NCBI GenBank assembly: GCA_900317845.1
Contig: ONII01000001.1
Span: 1-64,000 of the forward strand
From: an uncultured Bacteroidales bacterium
GTDB taxonomy: Bacteria; Bacteroidota; Bacteroidia; Bacteroidales; UBA932
Length of the DNA: 64,000 nucleotides
Reading direction: 5' to 3'
Part shown: piece by piece, positions 61,868 through 64,000 of the stretch
Layout of the letters: each line of letters starts with the position of its first letter
Numbering within the stretch: position 1 is the stretch's first letter
Position numbers and translations under genes: made by a program
The notes under the pieces: generated by a model
What the model saw: the letters and a program-made list of their open reading frames with translations, nothing else
Database searches by the model: none
What the model was told of the DNA's origin: nothing

Positions 61868-61972
61868 CGCAGACGAAAACTTTTTCTACCCCCATAAAGG
61901 GGGAGCGAAAAAGTTTTGTCTGCTCAGAGAAATCATTCCATAAAGGGGGAGCGAAAAAGTTTTGTCTGCTCA
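61868..61972. repeat. GCAGAC inverted repeat within the sugar operon
   Basis: GCAGAC-GAAAACTTTTTC at 61869-61886 pairs with GAAAAAGTTTTGTCTGC at 61907-61923; the second arm repeats at a 46-bp offset (to 61969). Lies between the epimerase and transporter genes. May attenuate or process the transcript. Confidence 0.8.
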
Positions 61973-61982
61973 CCTACAAAGT

Positions 61983-63164
61983 CTATTCAAACAAGGACAG
62001 GGCCTGGAGGCACATGCGGGAGTTGTGGTAGGGGCATTTCCAGAAGCCGGCTTTGGGCTGGGAGAGGTCCGGGGAGCCGTCCGGGAGGATGGACCACCAC
62101 CACTCGCCGGCGACGGTGTCTACCAGGTGCTCGCGGATGTAGGCCCATGCGGCCAGGGCGCGGTCTGCGGCAGCCGCATCGCCGTGGTATTTCCAAAGCC
62201 AGAGGTTGCCCACTACGGTCTCGGCCTGCACCCACCACTGGCGGGAGTCGTCGTAGGTGCCGTCCAGGAGCTTTTCATAGCGCATGGAACCATCGGCAAA
62301 AAGGCCTTCGTTACCGGCCTTGCCCATGGCAAGGGCCCAGGGCCGCACGCGCGAGACCACATCCAGGTCACGGGTGGCAAAGGCGCATTCCATGGCCAGC
62401 CAGGAGGTCTCGATGTCGTGCCCGTAGGACACGCCGCCGGGCAGCACGGTCCAGTCGTTCCGGAAATACAGCTGCAAATGGCCGGAAGGGGCCATGACGC
62501 GGGTGCCGATTATCTCCAGCAGGGCCACAATCCGCCCCCGGAGCTCTTCGTCCGGCCACACCTGGTACAGGTTGGCATAGGCCTCCAGCACGTGGAGGTG
62601 GGAGTTCATGGTTTTGTCGGCGTTGATGTCGTGGGCCGATAGGGACATGTCTTCCAGGGGCGAAAAGTCGCGCGCGAGGGCCTCCACGTAGCCGCCGTTC
62701 TCCGCATCCGCAAAGTAGGTTTCCACCACGCGGTACAGGTTGATGGCCTCTTTGAGGGCACCATCGTCCTTGGTAGCTTTGTACAGTTCCGAGAGGCCGT
62801 AAATGGCAAAACCTTGCGCATAGAGCTGCTTTTTGGTGTCCTGCCGCTCCCCTTCTGCCGATACGCTCCAGTACACGCCGCCCCACTTGTGGTCGCAGAA
62901 GTGCTCCAGGAACCAGTCGCGCGCATGCATGGCGGCCACCAGGTATTCGGTGTTGCCCAGGGCCTTGTAGGCGGCCGCAAAGGTCCAGATGAGGCGGGCA
63001 TTGAGGATGACACCGCGCGGGGCGTCATACTGCACGGTGCCGTCTGCGGCCACTTCTCCGTAGAATCCCCCACGGGGGTCCTTAAGCCGCAGCCAGTACG
63101 GCAGGATGTTCTCCGTGAGGCACTCACGGACTTCCTGCAGGAATAAATCTGTTCTATTTTCCAT
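61983..63164 (-). CDS. AGE-family disaccharide 2-epimerase (cellobiose/mannobiose type)
   Basis: 393 residues, (alpha/alpha)6 barrel. NARLIWTFAAAYKALG, SAHDINADKTMNSHLHVLEAYANLYQVW (contiguous conserved region), SYGHDIETSWLAMECA and the C-terminal FWKCPYHNSRMCLQ match cellobiose 2-epimerase rather than N-acylglucosamine 2-epimerase. Converts beta-1,4 disaccharides to the 2-epimer for phosphorolysis. Start overlaps the GH3 stop (TAATG). Confidence 0.92.
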   Translation of the reverse strand: MENRTDLFLQEVRECLTENILPYWLRLKDPRGGFYGEVAADGTVQYDAPRGVILNARLIWTFAAAYKALGNTEYLVAAMHARDWFLEHFCDHKWGGVYWSVSAEGERQDTKKQLYAQGFAIYGLSELYKATKDDGALKEAINLYRVVETYFADAENGGYVEALARDFSPLEDMSLSAHDINADKTMNSHLHVLEAYANLYQVWPDEELRGRIVALLEIIGTRVMAPSGHLQLYFRNDWTVLPGGVSYGHDIETSWLAMECAFATRDLDVVSRVRPWALAMGKAGNEGLFADGSMRYEKLLDGTYDDSRQWWVQAETVVGNLWLWKYHGDAAAADRALAAWAYIREHLVDTVAGEWWWSILPDGSPDLSQPKAGFWKCPYHNSRMCLQALSLFE

Positions 63165-64000
63165 TAGATATTCGGGGTATCCCAGACTTTGGTTTCGGTG
63201 CAGGTAAGAAGGGCGGAGAGGCCACCGCAGGAGAGGCGGAAGTCGCCTTTCTCCAGGCGCCAGCGGCCGTCGGCTCCCACAAAGGCAAGGGCGCTGGCGG
63301 GCACTTCAAAGGTCACTGTCTTGGTCTGTCCGGGCTCCAGGTCAATTTTCTCGAAGCCGCGCAGGCGCTTGACATCCGGGATGAGGGAAGCCACCAGGTC
63401 ACTGCTGTACAGCAGCACGGCCTCCTTGCCGGCGCGGGCGCCGGTGTTGGTGACATCCACGCTCACGCGAAGGACATCGGCGGCGTTGAATGTATCGGCC
63501 GACACCACCAGGTTCTTATACTCGAAGCTGGTATAACTGAGGCCGAAGCCGAAGGGCCACTGCACGTCCATGACGGCGTCGTAGTTGTAGGAGCCGTCCA
63601 TGGTTTCGCGGTGCTCGGAGACTTTGTAGTCGTAGGTGTGCAGGGCGTTGATGTGCTTGGAATAGGTGAAGGGGAGCTTCCCGGAGAAGTTCTCGTCGCC
63701 GCTCAGGAGGGCGGCCAGGGCCGTACCGCCAAAGTTGGACGGAAGCATCACATCCACCACGGCGGAGGCCAGCGGCTCAATGTCGCCGATCAGACGCGGA
63801 CGGCCCTCGTTGAGCACCAGCACGATGGGCTTGCCGGTAGCAGCCAAGGCCTTTACCAGCTCTTTCTGGTTGGCCGACAGGTTCAGGTCGTCCATATTGC
63901 CGGGCGTCTCGCAGTAGGAGTTTTCGCCCACGCAGCAAACGATGACGTCCATGTTACGGGCGGCGTCCTTGGCCTGCTGGATGTTGATGGCAAAGTCTTT
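63164..64000 (-). CDS. GH3 beta-glycosidase, C-terminal part (5' end outside window)
   Basis: About 278 residues seen; the frame is open to the edge. GH3_C domain ([12 protein letters not shown]...[49 protein letters not shown]) and a fibronectin type III-like C-terminal domain ([21 protein letters not shown]). The catalytic nucleophile would lie outside. Substrate is likely a beta-glucoside or mannoside processed with the adjacent epimerase and transporter. Confidence 0.93.
   Translation of the reverse strand, partial: KDFAINIQQAKDAARNMDVIVCCVGENSYCETPGNMDDLNLSANQKELVKALAATGKPIVLVLNEGRPRLIGDIEPLASAVVDVMLPSNFGGTALAALLSGDENFSGKLPFTYSKHINALHTYDYKVSEHRETMDGSYNYDAVMDVQWPFGFGLSYTSFEYKNLVVSADTFNAADVLRVSVDVTNTGARAGKEAVLLYSSDLVASLIPDVKRLRGFEKIDLEPGQTKTVTFEVPASALAFVGADGRWRLEKGDFRLSCGGLSALLTCTETKVWDTPNI

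Overview
The window reads as a chromosomal segment of a high-G+C gut-type member of the order Bacteroidales. The support is: (i) Bacteroidetes -7 boxes of the form TAnnTTTG in front of at least sixteen genes, often only 5-8 nt before the start codon; (ii) lipoproteins, a beta-propeller sensor kinase with a LytTR regulator, DUF3822, DUF4293, FabK and an AGE-family disaccharide epimerase; and (iii) a division/cell-wall cluster in the Bacteroidetes arrangement, with a long MraY insertion and no ddl. The family cannot be fixed from sequence alone; Rikenellaceae-like or an uncultured gut lineage is plausible. No rRNA, tRNA or CRISPR array was found.

Layout. 1-5.2 kb: a truncated secreted lipoprotein gene with a 45-residue peptide gene ahead of it (minus strand), facing a LytS/LytR-type two-component pair whose upstream region carries three 21-bp-phased repeats. 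5.3-10.5 kb: radC, upp-miaB, two small envelope genes, rpoN. 10.5-25.9 kb: the complete dcw cluster mraZ-rsmH-ftsL-ftsI-murE-mraY-murD-ftsW-murG-murC-ftsQ-ftsA-ftsZ, headed by a recognisable MraZ operator. 25.9-31.6 kb: gltX and folP (divergent), divIC, a CPBP protease, a nucleotidyltransferase and a DUF4293 protein. 31.6-36.7 kb: fabK-fabF-fabZ converging on prfA-queF, then mazG. 36.7-43.1 kb: a CoA-transferase converging on a five-gene minus-strand run (unknown, DUF3822, rsmD, cstA, HerA-like ATPase). 43.2-50.6 kb: nrnA, two FKBP-like lipoproteins, a MATE exporter, a cytidylate-kinase-like protein, a beta-lactamase-fold lipoprotein and an aldehyde dehydrogenase preceded by an SDR remnant. 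50.6-58.3 kb: ettA and a PreA-like oxidoreductase (minus), then polA, an ECF sigma factor, rsmG and rpmH. 58.3-60.5 kb: an accessory islet. 60.5-64 kb: a transporter, a disaccharide 2-epimerase and a GH3 glucosidase, apparently one beta-linked-disaccharide operon.

The most unusual content is a REP/RAYT-like system. A single-domain HUH (Y1) transposase of the RAYT type (58591-59511) sits beside a small putative winged-helix protein (59626-60168). It is bracketed by copies of a 105-107 bp element made of two inverted 50-nt arms around a 29-nt hairpin core. Six copies occur in the window (28.7, 38.0, 52.5, 58.5, 60.2 and 60.4 kb), all outside coding bodies and mostly at gene 3' ends. In three of them the conserved GCTAA of the element end is the stop codon of the adjacent gene (CoA-transferase, PreA, RAYT), always in the same frame.

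A second, unrelated interspersed repeat (TGTCATnnCGAGCG..., about 29 bp) lies between genes but has also been captured in frame inside two essential genes, rsmH and polA. A third family (GCAGAC palindromes) forms a 56-bp tandem array after rpmH and an inverted repeat in the sugar operon. The 7-mer ATCGGCC is also strongly over-represented across the window.
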